DNA from: Phenylobacterium deserti
GTDB taxonomy: Bacteria > Pseudomonadota > Alphaproteobacteria > Caulobacterales > Caulobacteraceae
Length of the DNA: 64,000 bases
Direction: 5' to 3'
Assembly (NCBI GenBank): GCA_945883235.1
Contig: CAMCXF010000007.1
Location: forward strand, 1 to 64,000
Of the stretch, positions 44,046 to 54,085 are shown piece by piece. The notes under the pieces are model-generated. The model had not been told where the DNA came from, searched no databases, and worked only from the letters and a program-made list of their open reading frames with translations. Each line of letters starts with the position of its first letter. The stretch's first letter is position 1. Both the position numbers and the translations under genes were made by a program.

Positions 44046-44915
44046 TCAGTCGGCGTGGCGGCGCAGGAAATCCGCCATCTCGTCCAGCACCGGGGCACCG
44101 CCCCTGAGCGGGCGCGACAACGCCAGCACGATACTGATGTGGTCGACGCCCGGGTAGTAGCGCTCCTCCACCACAACACCGGCCTCCCGGTAGAGCTTTG
44201 CCAGAGCTGTAGTGTTCTTGGGCCAGACCACCTTGTCCGCATCGCCGGTGGCCAGGAAGGCCGGCGGACTGCCCGGTCGCACGTGGGCCAACGGCTGGGT
44301 GCCAGGAAGGTCGGGGCTCTGGCCAAACACCTGGTTGGTCGAGGTGCCCTTCAGCGGCAGGAAGTCGTAGGGGCCCGCCAGACCCGCCACGGCCTTGATC
44401 TGGGCCGGATTGACGCCAGCAGCCGTCAGATAGCGCCCGTCCAGTCCCAGCATGACGGCGTTGTAGGCCCCCGCCGAGTGACCCAGCAGCACGATGCGCT
44501 GGGGATCGCCACCAAACCGCGCCGCGTTGTCCACCGCCCAGCGGACGGCCAGTGCCCCGTCCTCCAGAAAGCCCGGATACCGCACCTCGGGGTAGAGCCT
44601 GTAGTCGGCGACCACGGTGACGAAGCCGCGCGAGGCCATGGCGCGCCCGACCCAGTTGTAATCCTGCCGCCGGCCCGAATCCCAGGAGCCGCCATAGAAG
44701 AACACCGCGATCGGCGCCTTCACCGGCCCGGCGCGTGGCACATAGACGTCCGCCGTCTGTCTGGCGTTGGGGCCATAGGCCTCGCCCCGCGACACCCGTG
44801 ACGCAGGGTCCTTTGGCGAGAGGGTGGCAAACAGGGTCAGCGGCGAACAGGCCGCCGTGAGGGCAGCGGTAGCGGCGACAACCGTCAGGCGCAAGTTGAC
44901 AATGGGGCTGGACAT
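44046..44915 (-). CDS. Exported alpha/beta hydrolase (esterase, BD-FAE/carboxylesterase-like)
   Basis: This 289-residue protein has a lipoprotein-like leader (TAACS, Cys23), an oxyanion motif FFYGGSWDSG, the nucleophile elbow GHSAGAYN with catalytic Ser, and a catalytic His in GVDHISIVL. These are features of small carboxylesterases acting on soluble or acylated sugar esters. It is transcribed away from the beta-lactamase-like gene at 45075. The substrate is unknown. Confidence 0.78.
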   Translation of the reverse strand: MSSPIVNLRLTVVAATAALTAACSPLTLFATLSPKDPASRVSRGEAYGPNARQTADVYVPRAGPVKAPIAVFFYGGSWDSGRRQDYNWVGRAMASRGFVTVVADYRLYPEVRYPGFLEDGALAVRWAVDNAARFGGDPQRIVLLGHSAGAYNAVMLGLDGRYLTAAGVNPAQIKAVAGLAGPYDFLPLKGTSTNQVFGQSPDLPGTQPLAHVRPGSPPAFLATGDADKVVWPKNTTALAKLYREAGVVVEERYYPGVDHISIVLALSRPLRGGAPVLDEMADFLRRHAD

Positions 44916-45074
44916 GGGTCCCAGTTACGGATGCTGACGCCGCTGCGCAACTGCGGCGGGACATCCCGCATCTACGCGACAGATGATGCGCAGGACGCAG
45001 GCACCCGCGCGGCCCCTTGACGCGCCCCACCCCACCGGCGGTAAGTGGCTGAAATTCGATCAGAGAGAGCACAG

Positions 45075-46316
45075 ATGGACGCCAGCCTCACGCCGACGGA
45101 ATTCAACGCAGAAGCTTTGACCCAGGTGGTGCCGACACTGCAGGCGATCATTGATCAGGGCGTGCTGGCCGGTGCCGTCACCCTGGTCTGGCGCAAGGGC
45201 GAGGTAGTCCAGACGAGTGCGATCGGCCACCGCGATATCAAAGGCGGGCTGCCGATGACGCGCGACAGTCTGTTCCGCATCGCCTCCATGACCAAGCCGG
45301 TGACCTCCATCGCCGTGATGATGCTGATGGAAGAGGGCAAGCTGAAGCTGGACGATCCGGTGACCCGGTGGCTGCCAGAATTGGCCAACATGCAGGTGCT
45401 GAACGATCCGGCGGGACCCCTGGATGCCACGACGCCTGCCGCGCGTGACATCACGGTCGAGGACCTGCTGACCCATCGCTCGGGTCTGGCCTATGCGTTC
45501 ACCTCGATGGGGCCGATTGCCTATGCGCACGAGGAAAAGCTCGGCTCGCCGCTGGCCAACCCGCTGACCCCGGACCAGTGGCTGAAGGCGCTGGGCGAAC
45601 TGCCGCTGACCTATCAACCGGGTGAGCGGTTCCACTACAGCCACGCCACCGAGGTGCTGGGGTTCCTGGTCGCCCGGATCGAGGGACGGCCCCTGGGCGA
45701 GGTCTTAAAGGCTCGCATTTTCGACCCGCTGGGCATGGTCGACACGGGTTTCTGGATGCCGCCCGAAAAGCGGTCGCGGATGGCAAGGCTGTATCAGGCC
45801 CCGCTCGAAGGCCCGCTGAAAGACGTTTCGTTCCCGGAGACCGACACCCCGCCGGCCTTCGAAGGCGGCGGCGGCGGTTTGATCTCGACAGCAGATGATT
45901 ATCTGAAGTTCGCCCGCATGATGCTGGGCGGTGGCGAGGTCGACGGGGTGCGGCTGATCAAGCCCGAAACCCTCGAGCTGATGGCGGCCAACCGCCTGAC
46001 CGAGGAACAGCGCGGTCACGGCTTCATGGGAATGCCCTTCTGGCTCAGCCAGGGCTTTGGCCTGGGCCTGTCGATGATCCTGGACGCCGAGAAGCACCAG
46101 TGGATGGGGGCCGGCGCAGAGGGCGCCTACGGCTGGCCGGGGGCCTTTGGAACCTGGTGGCAAGCTGACCCGGCGAACGACCTGATCCTGATCTACCTGA
46201 TCCAGGACAGCATGCCGCTGGGGCCCGAAGCCGTCACCGCCATGCAAAGCCAGCGCCCCACTGCCCGCATCGGTGGCCCGATGTTCCAGAAAATAGTCTA
46301 CGCCGCACTGGGATAG
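45075..46316 (+). CDS. Serine hydrolase of the class C beta-lactamase/esterase family
   Basis: This 413-residue protein has the SxxK motif Ser71-Met-Thr-Lys74 (RIASMTKPVTS), a YxN-like YSHATEVLG and a late GAYGWPGAFGTWWQ. This pattern fits EstB-type esterases and penicillin-binding-protein-like hydrolases. No signal peptide is seen. A true beta-lactamase role is unlikely. The start at 45075 has GAGAGAG just upstream. Confidence 0.8.
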   Translation: MDASLTPTEFNAEALTQVVPTLQAIIDQGVLAGAVTLVWRKGEVVQTSAIGHRDIKGGLPMTRDSLFRIASMTKPVTSIAVMMLMEEGKLKLDDPVTRWLPELANMQVLNDPAGPLDATTPAARDITVEDLLTHRSGLAYAFTSMGPIAYAHEEKLGSPLANPLTPDQWLKALGELPLTYQPGERFHYSHATEVLGFLVARIEGRPLGEVLKARIFDPLGMVDTGFWMPPEKRSRMARLYQAPLEGPLKDVSFPETDTPPAFEGGGGGLISTADDYLKFARMMLGGGEVDGVRLIKPETLELMAANRLTEEQRGHGFMGMPFWLSQGFGLGLSMILDAEKHQWMGAGAEGAYGWPGAFGTWWQADPANDLILIYLIQDSMPLGPEAVTAMQSQRPTARIGGPMFQKIVYAALG

Positions 46317-46377
46317 GGTCGACTGTCTGTCCGGCATTGACTTGCGCCGCGCCATCCAACAGGAAGGATCAACTCTC

Positions 46378-46566
46378 GCGGGAGAGGCCGTATCCTGTTT
46401 GATCCGGCGCCGAAGGCGCAACCGCCCCGGAAACGCTCAGGCAAAAGGACCGCGACGGGCTGATGAACGCTGGAAAGTAGTCTCTGCAAGGGGGCTCGCC
46501 GAAGGAGCAAGGGTCGCCACGTTAGGCGAGCTGAAATCTCTCAGGTCCACGGACAGCGGGGGCGCG
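46378..46566 (+). ncRNA. Tandem glycine riboswitch
   Basis: Two glycine aptamers are visible. The first runs from GCGGGAGAGGCCG through GGCGCCGAAGGCGCAACC to CGCTCAGGCAAAAGGACCG (46378-46452). The second has CTCGCCGAAGGAGCAAGGG and CTGAAATCTCTCAGGTCCAC followed by GGACAGCGGG (to about 46566). This is the classic cooperative glycine switch that turns on the cleavage system when glycine is plentiful. It ends about 70 bases before gcvT; the expression platform in 46567-46637 was not resolved. The first 60 bases of this intergenic region (46317-46377) show nothing else. Confidence 0.92.
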
Positions 46567-46637
46567 CGACGTCAGGGTTCTGCCTTCAGGGGTTCGGAGC
46601 CTGCCGGTTCGCGCGGTCGTCAGCCGGAGCCAACCGC

Positions 46638-47783
46638 TTGTCCGATACGCCGCTCAAGGTCACACCGCTCAAGGTCACACCGCTCAACGCCGCGCACATC
46701 GCATTGGGCGCGCGCATGGTCGAATTCGCCGGCTATTCCATGCCCGTCCAGTATCCCGACGGCGTAATGAAGGAACATCTGTGGACCCGCGAACACTGCG
46801 GGATCTTCGACGTCTCCCACATGGGCCAGGCGCGCCTGCGCGGCGTGTCCCCCCTGTCCGCCTTTGAGGATGTGGTTCCCGGCGACTTCATCGGGCTCAA
46901 GCCGGGACGTCAGAAGTATTCGGTGCTGCTCAACAAAAAAGGCGGGATCATCGACGACCTGATGGCCGGACGCCCAATTTCTCCTGACGGAACGCATGAC
47001 GACGGCCTGTTCGTGGTGGTCAACGGGGCCTGCAAGGACAATGACTTCAAGGTCATCGACGACGAACTGGCTGGCCAGGTCCAGATCGACCGGCTGGAGG
47101 ACCGCGCCCTGATCGCTGTCCAGGGGCCCGAGGCCGCCGCGGTGGTCCAGGGGCTGGTCCCGGCAACCGCTGATATGGTGTTCATGGATATCAGGTCGAT
47201 GCCGGGGTTCGGTACCGACCTGATTATCTCGCGCTCCGGCTATACCGGCGAGGATGGCTACGAGATCTCGGTTCCGGCGACGAAGGCCGTGCGCGTGTGG
47301 AACCTACTTCTGACCGACGAGCGTGTCAGGCCAATCGGCCTGGGCGCACGGGATTCGCTGCGCCTCGAGGCCGGACTGCCGCTCTATGGCCACGACCTGG
47401 ACACCACGGTCAGCCCTGTCGAGGCTGGGCTAACCTTCGCGATCAACAAAAACCGCCGTGAACAGCGCGATTTCCCGGGCGCAGCCCGCATCGTCGCGGA
47501 ACTGGCCGAGGGCCCGGCCCGGGTGAAGGTCTGCCTTCGCGTGCTCGAAGGTGCTCCGGCTCGCGAAGGCGCGGAAGTCGCGGACGACACCGGCGTAATT
47601 ATCGGAATCGTTACGTCAGGCGGCTACTCCCCCTGCCTGAAAGCCGGCATCGCGCTGGCCTTTGTGCCACCTGCCTTCAAGGCCCCGGGCACACGATTGA
47701 AGGTGATCGTCCGTGGCAAACCCCAGGCCGCCGAGGTCGTGAATTCTCCCTTCGTCCCCCATCGTTACGTGCGGAAAAGCTAG
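46638..47783 (+). CDS. gcvT: GcvT, aminomethyltransferase (T protein)
   Basis: This 381-residue protein transfers the methylene of the lipoyl-bound aminomethyl group to tetrahydrofolate. [32 protein letters not shown] and [20 protein letters not shown] are family motifs. The start is a TTG with GGAG eight bases upstream. Next to it the sequence repeats a 15-base unit (ACACCGCTCAAGGTC), giving TPLKV twice and a third partial copy, so the N-terminus is slightly extended. It is the first gene of the riboswitch-controlled gcvT-H-PA-PB operon. Confidence 0.93.
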   Translation: MSDTPLKVTPLKVTPLNAAHIALGARMVEFAGYSMPVQYPDGVMKEHLWTREHCGIFDVSHMGQARLRGVSPLSAFEDVVPGDFIGLKPGRQKYSVLLNKKGGIIDDLMAGRPISPDGTHDDGLFVVVNGACKDNDFKVIDDELAGQVQIDRLEDRALIAVQGPEAAAVVQGLVPATADMVFMDIRSMPGFGTDLIISRSGYTGEDGYEISVPATKAVRVWNLLLTDERVRPIGLGARDSLRLEAGLPLYGHDLDTTVSPVEAGLTFAINKNRREQRDFPGAARIVAELAEGPARVKVCLRVLEGAPAREGAEVADDTGVIIGIVTSGGYSPCLKAGIALAFVPPAFKAPGTRLKVIVRGKPQAAEVVNSPFVPHRYVRKS

Positions 47784-47793
47784 GAAACCAACC

Positions 47794-48159
47794 ATGCGCT
47801 TCACCAAGGATCACGAGTGGGTCACCCTCGAGGGCGACATCGCCACCATCGGTATCAGCGCCCACGCCGCCGAACAGTTGGGCGACGTGGTGTTCGTCGA
47901 GACGCCTGAGGTCGGCAAGTCCTTCAAGGCGGGCGACTCCTTCGCTGTGGTCGAGAGCGTCAAGGCGGCGTCAGACGTCTACGCGCCGATCTCTGGCGAG
48001 GTCGTGGATGCCAACACCGTGCTCGGCGACGCGCCCGAGACCGTCAACGCCGACCCCGAAAACGGCGGCTGGTTCGCCAAGGTCAAGGTCGCCGACGCCG
48101 GCGAATACGACGCCCTCATGGACCGCGCCGCCTACGAAGCTTTTCTTGCCACCCAATAG
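47794..48159 (+). CDS. gcvH: GcvH, lipoyl carrier protein (H protein)
   Basis: This 121-residue protein carries lipoate at Lys57 in [18 protein letters not shown] and shuttles the aminomethyl group between P, T and L proteins. It begins with [15 protein letters not shown], typical of GcvH. Ten bases separate it from gcvT. Its own translation start has AGGAAA upstream. Confidence 0.94.
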   Translation: MRFTKDHEWVTLEGDIATIGISAHAAEQLGDVVFVETPEVGKSFKAGDSFAVVESVKAASDVYAPISGEVVDANTVLGDAPETVNADPENGGWFAKVKVADAGEYDALMDRAAYEAFLATQ

Positions 48160-48189
48160 CACCAACCCGCCGTCATCTGGACATACACC

Positions 48190-49533
48190 ATGAGATACCT
48201 GCCCCTTACCGCCGACGACCGCACCCGGATGCTGGGGGTGATCGGTGCCGCCGACATCGACGCCCTGTTCGTCGACGTGCCGGCTGCCGCGCGCAAGAAA
48301 GACGTCTTTGACCTGCCGCGCCACGCCGGCGAGTTGGAGGTTGAGCGCGAGTTGGCTGCGCTGTCGGCCATGAGCCGCTCGGCCGGCGCGGGGCCGTTCT
48401 TCTGCGGGGCGGGTGCCTATCGCCACCATGTGCCGGCGACCGTGGATCACATCATCCAGCGCTCGGAATTCCTGACCAGCTACACGCCCTATCAGCCAGA
48501 AATCGCCCAGGGCACGTTGCAGGTGCTGTTTGAGTTCCAGACCCAGGTCGCCGCCCTGACGGGCCTCGATGTGGCCAATGCGTCCATGTACGACGGCTCT
48601 ACCGCTTGCGCTGAGGCAGTGATGATGGCCAAGCGCGTGACGCGCCGCGAGAAGGCCATCCTGTCAGGCGGCCTTCACCCGCACTACGCCGCCACCACCC
48701 AGACCATCGCCCACGCCGAGGGCATGAACATCGTCCGCCAGGGCGCTGCGATTGACGCCGAAGCGGCCGTGATTGACGCCATCGACGCCGAGACCGCCTG
48801 CGTTGTCGTCCAGACCCCCAATGTGTTCGGCGTGGTCACCGATGTCACGAAAATCGCCGAGGCTGCACACGCCGCCGGGGCGCTGCTGATCGTGGTCACG
48901 ACCGAAGTGGTGTCCTTTGGCCTGTTGAAGTCGCCCGGCGAGATGGGGGCCGACATTGCCGTCGCCGAAGGCCAGTCGATCGGCAATGCGCTGAACTATG
49001 GCGGACCCTACGTCGGCCTGTTCGCAGTGCGCGAGAAGCTGGTCCGCCAGATGCCGGGTCGCGTGTGTGGCGAGACTCTCGATGCCGATGGCCGCCGGGG
49101 GTTCGTGCTGACGCTCTCAACCCGCGAGCAGCACATCCGCCGCGACAAGGCGACGTCCAACATCTGCACGAACTCCGGCCTCTGCGCGCTGGCTTTCACT
49201 ATCCACATGACCCTGCTGGGCGGTGCCGGCCTGCGCCAGCTGGCGCAGGTGAACCACAGCCGCGCTCGCGAGCTGAAAGCCGCTGTCGAGGCCGTGGGCC
49301 TCGAAGTCCTGACCCCGCGCTTCTTCAATGAGATCGCTGTACGGGTCCCGGGCGCCGCGGCCGCTCTCGTCGAGGCCTTGCTGGGAGATGGCGTGATTGC
49401 CGGCGTTCCCTATTCGCGCCTCGACCCTCACGCAGGTCTGGACGACATCCTGCTGCTGGCGGCAACTGAAACCACCACGTCGGAAGATATCGCCGCCTTG
49501 AGTGCGGCCCTCATCCGGAGGCTTGGCCAATGA
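48190..49533 (+). CDS. gcvPA: GcvPA, glycine decarboxylase subunit 1
   Basis: This 447-residue protein is the N-terminal half of the P protein, a PLP-fold subunit without the lysine that binds cofactor. [39 protein letters not shown] and [20 protein letters not shown] are characteristic. It pairs with GcvPB to decarboxylate glycine. Its end overlaps gcvPB by ATGA. Confidence 0.93.
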   Translation: MRYLPLTADDRTRMLGVIGAADIDALFVDVPAAARKKDVFDLPRHAGELEVERELAALSAMSRSAGAGPFFCGAGAYRHHVPATVDHIIQRSEFLTSYTPYQPEIAQGTLQVLFEFQTQVAALTGLDVANASMYDGSTACAEAVMMAKRVTRREKAILSGGLHPHYAATTQTIAHAEGMNIVRQGAAIDAEAAVIDAIDAETACVVVQTPNVFGVVTDVTKIAEAAHAAGALLIVVTTEVVSFGLLKSPGEMGADIAVAEGQSIGNALNYGGPYVGLFAVREKLVRQMPGRVCGETLDADGRRGFVLTLSTREQHIRRDKATSNICTNSGLCALAFTIHMTLLGGAGLRQLAQVNHSRARELKAAVEAVGLEVLTPRFFNEIAVRVPGAAAALVEALLGDGVIAGVPYSRLDPHAGLDDILLLAATETTTSEDIAALSAALIRRLGQ

Positions 49534-51110
49534 CCATGAACGCCGTGGGTCGCCCCACTCGACCGGAAGGGTCCATCGAAACGACCGGGTTCAAGTCCCT
49601 GACCGGTGCTCGCGCCCTGCTGCAGGACGAGCCGCTGATCTTTGAACTGGGGGGCTGGGACAAGACCGGCGTCGACCTGGATGAGGCCGGGCACGACGCG
49701 TCGGACCTGTCGGGCCTGACCCGCGGAAATGTGCCCCTGCCAGGCCTCTCCGAGCCCGAGACGATGCGTCACTTCGTGCGACTCAGCCAGAAGAACCACG
49801 CCATCGATCTGGCGCTCTATCCGCTGGGCTCGTGCACCATGAAGCACAATCCGCGCCTTAACGAGAAGGCCGCAAGGATGGCCGGTTTCGCCGACCTGCA
49901 TCCCCTACAACCGGTCTCGACCACACAAGGCGCGCTTGAGCTGATGGACCGCCTGGCCCACTGGCTGAAGACGCTGACCGCCATGCCGGCTGTCGCCATG
50001 ACGCCCAAGGCCGGGGCGCACGGTGAGCTCTGCGGATTGCTGTGCATCAGGGCCGCCCATGAGGCCGCTGGTCAGGCTGCGCGCCGTACCGTGCTGGTCC
50101 CGACCTCGGCCCACGGCACCAACCCGGCCACCGCCGCCTTCGTCGGCTATTCCGTCCAGGAGATCGCCCAGACTCCCGATGGCCGTGTCGATCTCGCCGA
50201 CCTGGAGGCCAAGCTGGGCCCCCATGTGGCCGCGATCATGGTGACCAACCCCAACACCTGTGGCCTGTTCGAGCGCGATATCCTGGAGATCAGCCGCCTG
50301 ACCCACGCCGCCGGGGCCTACTTCTACTGCGACGGTGCCAACTTCAACGCCATCGTCGGTCGTGTGCGCCCAGGCGACCTGGGCGTCGATGCCATGCATA
50401 TTAATCTGCACAAGACCTTCTCGACGCCGCACGGCGGCGGCGGGCCAGGTGCCGGACCTGTGGTCCTATCGGCTGCGCTCGCGCCTTTCGCTCCGGCACC
50501 TTGGGTGGTGCACGGCCCGGACGGCCTGCACCTCGTCGAGGAGCCTGCAGCCGAGGCCGTGCAGGCGTTTGGTCGTATGTCAGCCTTCCAGGGTCAGATG
50601 GGCATGTTCGTCCGCGCCTATGCCTATATGCGCAGCCACGGTGCCGACGGCCTGCGACAGGTCGCGGAAGATGCCGTTCTCAACGCCAACTACATCAAGG
50701 CCAGGCTCTCGGGGGAAATGTCTGCGGCCTTCCCGGACGGGCCCTGCATGCACGAAGCGCTGTTCGATGACGCCTGGCTGGACGGGACCGGAGTTACCAC
50801 GCTCGACTTCGCCAAGGCGATGATCGACGAGGGCTTCCACCCGATGACGATGTACTTCCCGCTGGTGGTGCACGGGGCGATGCTGATCGAACCCACCGAG
50901 ACCGAATCAAAACGCGAACTGGATCGGTTCTGCGACGCGTTGCTTGCCCTGGCGGCTGCGGCAAAGGCCGGCGACACCCAGCGATTTACGGGCGCGCCCC
51001 ACCTGGCCCCTCTGCGACGATTGGATGAAACACTGGCGGCGCGCAAACCTCGCCTGGCGTGGCGCCCGGAACCCATAAGTGTGGCGCCGACGCCATTGGC
51101 GGCCGAATAG
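49530..51110 (+). CDS. gcvPB: GcvPB, glycine decarboxylase subunit 2
   Basis: This 526-residue protein is the C-terminal half of the P protein and binds PLP at Lys295 in [36 protein letters not shown] and [15 protein letters not shown] are also diagnostic. It decarboxylates glycine and passes the aminomethyl group to GcvH. The start overlaps gcvPA by four bases. L protein (lipoamide dehydrogenase) is not in the window. Confidence 0.94.
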   Translation: MTMNAVGRPTRPEGSIETTGFKSLTGARALLQDEPLIFELGGWDKTGVDLDEAGHDASDLSGLTRGNVPLPGLSEPETMRHFVRLSQKNHAIDLALYPLGSCTMKHNPRLNEKAARMAGFADLHPLQPVSTTQGALELMDRLAHWLKTLTAMPAVAMTPKAGAHGELCGLLCIRAAHEAAGQAARRTVLVPTSAHGTNPATAAFVGYSVQEIAQTPDGRVDLADLEAKLGPHVAAIMVTNPNTCGLFERDILEISRLTHAAGAYFYCDGANFNAIVGRVRPGDLGVDAMHINLHKTFSTPHGGGGPGAGPVVLSAALAPFAPAPWVVHGPDGLHLVEEPAAEAVQAFGRMSAFQGQMGMFVRAYAYMRSHGADGLRQVAEDAVLNANYIKARLSGEMSAAFPDGPCMHEALFDDAWLDGTGVTTLDFAKAMIDEGFHPMTMYFPLVVHGAMLIEPTETESKRELDRFCDALLALAAAAKAGDTQRFTGAPHLAPLRRLDETLAARKPRLAWRPEPISVAPTPLAAE

Positions 51111-51228
51111 CAGCGCGTCTCAAACAATTCACCAAACGGCGTCTTTACGAGTCGCCGTGACGTACGCATATGGGACCAGTGACGGCGGAACCTCCCCGCT
51201 TCGCCGACCACTCCCCAGGACCAAAAAA

Positions 51229-51630
51229 GTGTCTTTCGCCATGCCCTCTTTGCGCGTGTACCGCGCCACGGACGAGATTGCCCGCGAGATCGCTTCGCGC
51301 GTGAAGCGTTTTGGCATGGTCGTGCTGGGTTTTGCGATCGTCGTCGTGGGCGTGATCATTTCGCCGCTGCCGGGGCCCGGTGGCATCCCGATCATCGTGG
51401 TCGGGCTGATGGTGGTGCTGCGTAATTCCTTCAAAGCGCGCCGGCAATTTGTTCGGCTGCACCGCGCGCACCCCAGGATGATCTCGCCCATCCGTCGGCT
51501 GCTGCGCCGCGACCCGGAATTCCTGGTGATGTTCTATCAACAGTACCTGCGCGTCGAGCGGCTGCTTTTGCCGCGACGGTTGCGTTTCGGGATGCGCCTT
51601 CGGCACAAGCTGCGTCGCCAGGCGATATAG
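51229..51630 (+). CDS. Small PGPGG-motif membrane protein
   Basis: This 133-residue protein has a hydrophobic hairpin at about 30-65 containing ISPLPGPGGIPIIVVGLMVV, as in the PGPGW/TIGR02611-like small membrane proteins, followed by a very basic C-terminal half. The GTG at 51229 has AGGA eight bases upstream; the ATG at 51241 is a close alternative, and the longer upstream frame runs through the gcvPB end. No function is known. It converges on the ATP synthase operon. Confidence 0.65.
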   Translation: MSFAMPSLRVYRATDEIAREIASRVKRFGMVVLGFAIVVVGVIISPLPGPGGIPIIVVGLMVVLRNSFKARRQFVRLHRAHPRMISPIRRLLRRDPEFLVMFYQQYLRVERLLLPRRLRFGMRLRHKLRRQAI

Positions 51631-51723
51631 CCCGCGTAGTGCACGACAGCTGCAAGTGGATACCGGTTTAAGCGTCCGTCGCGCTCTAGATCTATGACGA
51701 GCGAGCCGTTTTGTCCGGATCAC

Positions 51724-51842
51724 ATGATCCCATCTGATCCGGAAAGGCTCCATGGGGTCATCCACGAACCCCACAGGCATTCTATCCGCAACGCGCCTCC
51801 CCAGGCTGGCGCTGCAAATGTCGGGATGTCTGTGGGGCTCGT
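51724..51842. repeat. Two adjoining inverted repeats between convergent genes
   Basis: A first stem joins ATGATCCCAT (51724-51733) to ATGGGGTCAT (51752-51761), 9 of 10 paired. A second joins TCCACGAACCCCACAGGCAT (51761-51780) to its near-reverse complement ending at about 51843, 18 of 20 paired, with a loop of about 44 bases. This is in the 309-base gap (51631-51939) where the atp operon and a plus-strand gene converge. They could be terminators or a mobile intergenic repeat. No T-run is obvious. Confidence 0.5.
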
Positions 51843-51939
51843 GGACGGGTCACGGACGGCGACCGCGTTCCCCAACGCGTCGGCCATCCGACCATCAGCC
51901 GCGCCAGCCCTTTCAGACGGCGCCGCCGATCTCTGAAAT

Positions 51940-52437
51940 CTACTGCAGCTTGCCTGCCAGTTGGCCGATGGCCTTGTCGATCAACGGATCGGACTTCGCG
52001 CCCACCAGGCGTCGGGTCAGCACCTGCTCGGCCATCTGGGTCGCCAAGTCTGCGGCGGCACCACGAACGTCGGCTTCCGCCTGAGCCTCGGCCTGGGCGA
52101 TCCGGCGCTCTGCCATCTGGCCACGACGGGTAATCTGTTCGGCCAGCTTGACCTGCGCCTCGGCCTGGAGCCGCTTGGCCTCTTCCGCTGCGTTGGCCAG
52201 CATGGCGGCGGCTTCACGTTCGGCGGCTGCGCGTTCCACCTTGATACCTTCGAGCAAGGTCTGGGCCTCGGCCCGCAGTTGGGCGGCTTCATCAAGGTGC
52301 GCCTGCACCTTGCGACCGCTTTCACCCAGGGCGTTCCAGACCAGCTTGTGAACGCCGACAGAGACCATCAGCGCCAGGAACAGCACAAAGGCAACGCCGA
52401 CCCAGAAGTGGGCATCGGTCAGAAGCTCGGTCATCAT
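51940..52437 (-). CDS. atpF: ATP synthase F0 subunit b
   Basis: This 165-residue protein has one N-terminal helix (about 10-30: FWVGVAFVLFLALMVSVGVH) and a long charged helical stalk rich in AE repeats (HLDEAAQLRAEAQTLLEG). It dimerises with b' to hold F1 to F0. It is last in the minus-strand atpI-B-E-F'-F operon and begins one base after the b' stop. Confidence 0.9.
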   Translation of the reverse strand: MMTELLTDAHFWVGVAFVLFLALMVSVGVHKLVWNALGESGRKVQAHLDEAAQLRAEAQTLLEGIKVERAAAEREAAAMLANAAEEAKRLQAEAQVKLAEQITRRGQMAERRIAQAEAQAEADVRGAAADLATQMAEQVLTRRLVGAKSDPLIDKAIGQLAGKLQ

Positions 52438-52438
52438 C

Positions 52439-52969
52439 CTATCCTTTGGCAGTCGCCAGCTCAGCCGCAGTCGCAGCCTTGCCGGTCAGCTTGGCAATGA
52501 TGGCCTGGGCTGTGTCCTGAGCGATCCCGGCAACATTGCCCATGGCCTTGTCGCGGGCCTTGGCGATGGCAGCATCCGACACGGCGGCAACGTCAGCGAG
52601 GCGAGCCTCTTCAACAGCCAGCGCCTTGTCGATCTCCGCGCGCGCCTTGGCACGGGCGTCGCCGGCCATCTTCTGCGCCGCAGACCGGGCCTGAGCCCGC
52701 TCTGCCGCCGCCGCGTCCGCCTGGGCGTCAGCCTCGGCCTTCAGTTGCCGGGCCTGAGCCACATCGTCGGCGATTTTGGCATCACGTGCTGCGATCGTCC
52801 CGCCCAGTTTGGGCACTGCGAACAGGCGCATGTAGGCCAGTAGCACGACGAAAACGATGAGCACCCAGACAATCTGGCCTGGCCACCACTGAAAATCGAA
52901 CTGTGGCAGACCGCCCGAGGCTGCGGCATGGCCGGCCGCCTCGGTGGTCGCGTTGGTCTCGTTCGCCAT
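52439..52969 (-). CDS. atpG: ATP synthase F0 subunit b'
   Basis: This 176-residue protein has a polar start, one helix (about 30-50: GQIVWVLIVFVVLLAYMRLF) and an alanine-rich coiled stalk. PQFDFQWWPGQIVWVL and FAVPKLGGTIAARDAKIADD are typical of the alphaproteobacterial and photosynthetic b' branch. It pairs with atpF. Naming in this branch varies (atpF', atpF2, atpG). Confidence 0.88.
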   Translation of the reverse strand: MANETNATTEAAGHAAASGGLPQFDFQWWPGQIVWVLIVFVVLLAYMRLFAVPKLGGTIAARDAKIADDVAQARQLKAEADAQADAAAAERAQARSAAQKMAGDARAKARAEIDKALAVEEARLADVAAVSDAAIAKARDKAMGNVAGIAQDTAQAIIAKLTGKAATAAELATAKG

Positions 52970-52989
52970 CGGCGTCAGATCCTGAAGTC

Positions 52990-53214
52990 TTAGCCGAAGC
53001 GCAGAAGCAGCGAGACGACGAAGGCGAACAGGCCCATGGTTTCAGTCAGCGCCATGCCCAGGAACAGCATGGTCTGCTGGCTGGCGGCGGCCGACGGGTT
53101 GCGGATGGCAGCTTGCAGATAGTTGCCGAACAGAACGCCCAGGCCGATACCGGCACCGGCCATGCCGATAGCGGCGAGACCCGAACCGATCAACTTCGCG
53201 GCTTCAACTTCCAT
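52990..53214 (-). CDS. atpE: ATP synthase F0 subunit c
   Basis: This 74-residue hairpin has two transmembrane helices and a polar loop (YLQAAIRNPSA). The ion-carrying carboxylate is Glu58 in MALTETMGLFAF; the surroundings lack the extra polar ligands of sodium types, so it is proton-driven. A GAGGA ribosome site precedes it. The c-ring turns against subunit a. Confidence 0.93.
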   Translation of the reverse strand: MEVEAAKLIGSGLAAIGMAGAGIGLGVLFGNYLQAAIRNPSAAASQQTMLFLGMALTETMGLFAFVVSLLLRFG

Positions 53215-53246
53215 TTCGATAGTCCTCTTTTTAGATCTTTAAGGGG

Positions 53247-54074
53247 CTAGTGGCCGTGACCGAAATTCACGACCTCGTTGAGATAAACAGTGGTGAGCGC
53301 GGCGAACACGAAGGCCTGGAGCACCGCCACAACCAGCTCAAGGCCGGTCAGGGCGACGATCATGGCCAGCGATAGACCCGATCCGATCCAGCCCAGTGTG
53401 GCGATGCCACCGGCCAGGGCGAAGATCCCCAAACCCACCACGAACGAGCCGAACAGGCTCATCACCACGTGACCGCCCAGCATGTTGCCGAACAGTCGCA
53501 TCGCCAGGGTCACCGGGCGCACGAAGTAGGAGATCATCTCGATGAACACCATCAGGATGCCACCGACGATGCCCATGCCAGGCACCCAGAACAGGCTCAG
53601 GAACTTCGGGCCGTGCTTGATGAAGCCGAGGATAAACACGCTGAAGAAGGTGATCACCGCCAGCGTGGCGGTCACCGCCAGCTGCGCCGTCACCGTAAAG
53701 GTCCAGTGCTGGCCGCCGATGTTACCGACCGCAAGCACCACGCTCATCAGGTTGAGCGTCAGGATCAGCATGAACAGGGTGAAGATAAAGGGGATGTACG
53801 GCCGCCCGCCGGCGCCGATGATCGGCGTGACCAGCACATTGTCGATGATGCCATAGAGCGCTTCGGCCGCCGCCTGGGCGCGGTTCGGCACGATCTCGCC
53901 ACGCGCGGTGAGGGCCAGGAAGACCATCACCAGCGCCGCGCCGACCAAAAGCGTGAAGATCGAGTTGGTGATCGACAGGTCCAGCAGAAAACCGCCGATG
54001 TTCACCGGCGGAATCTCCACCATCTTGTGGATCAGAAACTGATGCATCGGGTCGATGGCAGGCTGTTCCGCCAT
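53247..54074 (-). CDS. atpB: ATP synthase F0 subunit a
   Basis: This 275-residue membrane protein has five to six helices. The essential Arg lies in VTLAMRLFGNMLGGHV, and LELVVAVLQAFVFAALTTVY is the last conserved helix. It supplies the proton half-channels to the c-ring. The ATG at 54074 is preferred over a TTG 15 bases upstream because GAGG lies 8 bases before it. Confidence 0.92.
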   Translation of the reverse strand: MAEQPAIDPMHQFLIHKMVEIPPVNIGGFLLDLSITNSIFTLLVGAALVMVFLALTARGEIVPNRAQAAAEALYGIIDNVLVTPIIGAGGRPYIPFIFTLFMLILTLNLMSVVLAVGNIGGQHWTFTVTAQLAVTATLAVITFFSVFILGFIKHGPKFLSLFWVPGMGIVGGILMVFIEMISYFVRPVTLAMRLFGNMLGGHVVMSLFGSFVVGLGIFALAGGIATLGWIGSGLSLAMIVALTGLELVVAVLQAFVFAALTTVYLNEVVNFGHGH

Positions 54075-54085
54075 GGTGTTCGGCC

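Noticed and set aside
46663-46693. Possible CRISPR-like or regulatory direct repeat at the gcvT start
   Set aside because: Only two and a half copies, inside the coding frame; best explained as a small in-frame duplication. No CRISPR array was found anywhere.
51694-51936. 80-codon open frame in the atp/membrane-protein gap
   Set aside because: It runs through the two stem-loops, lacks a clear ribosome site and has no recognisable protein feature.
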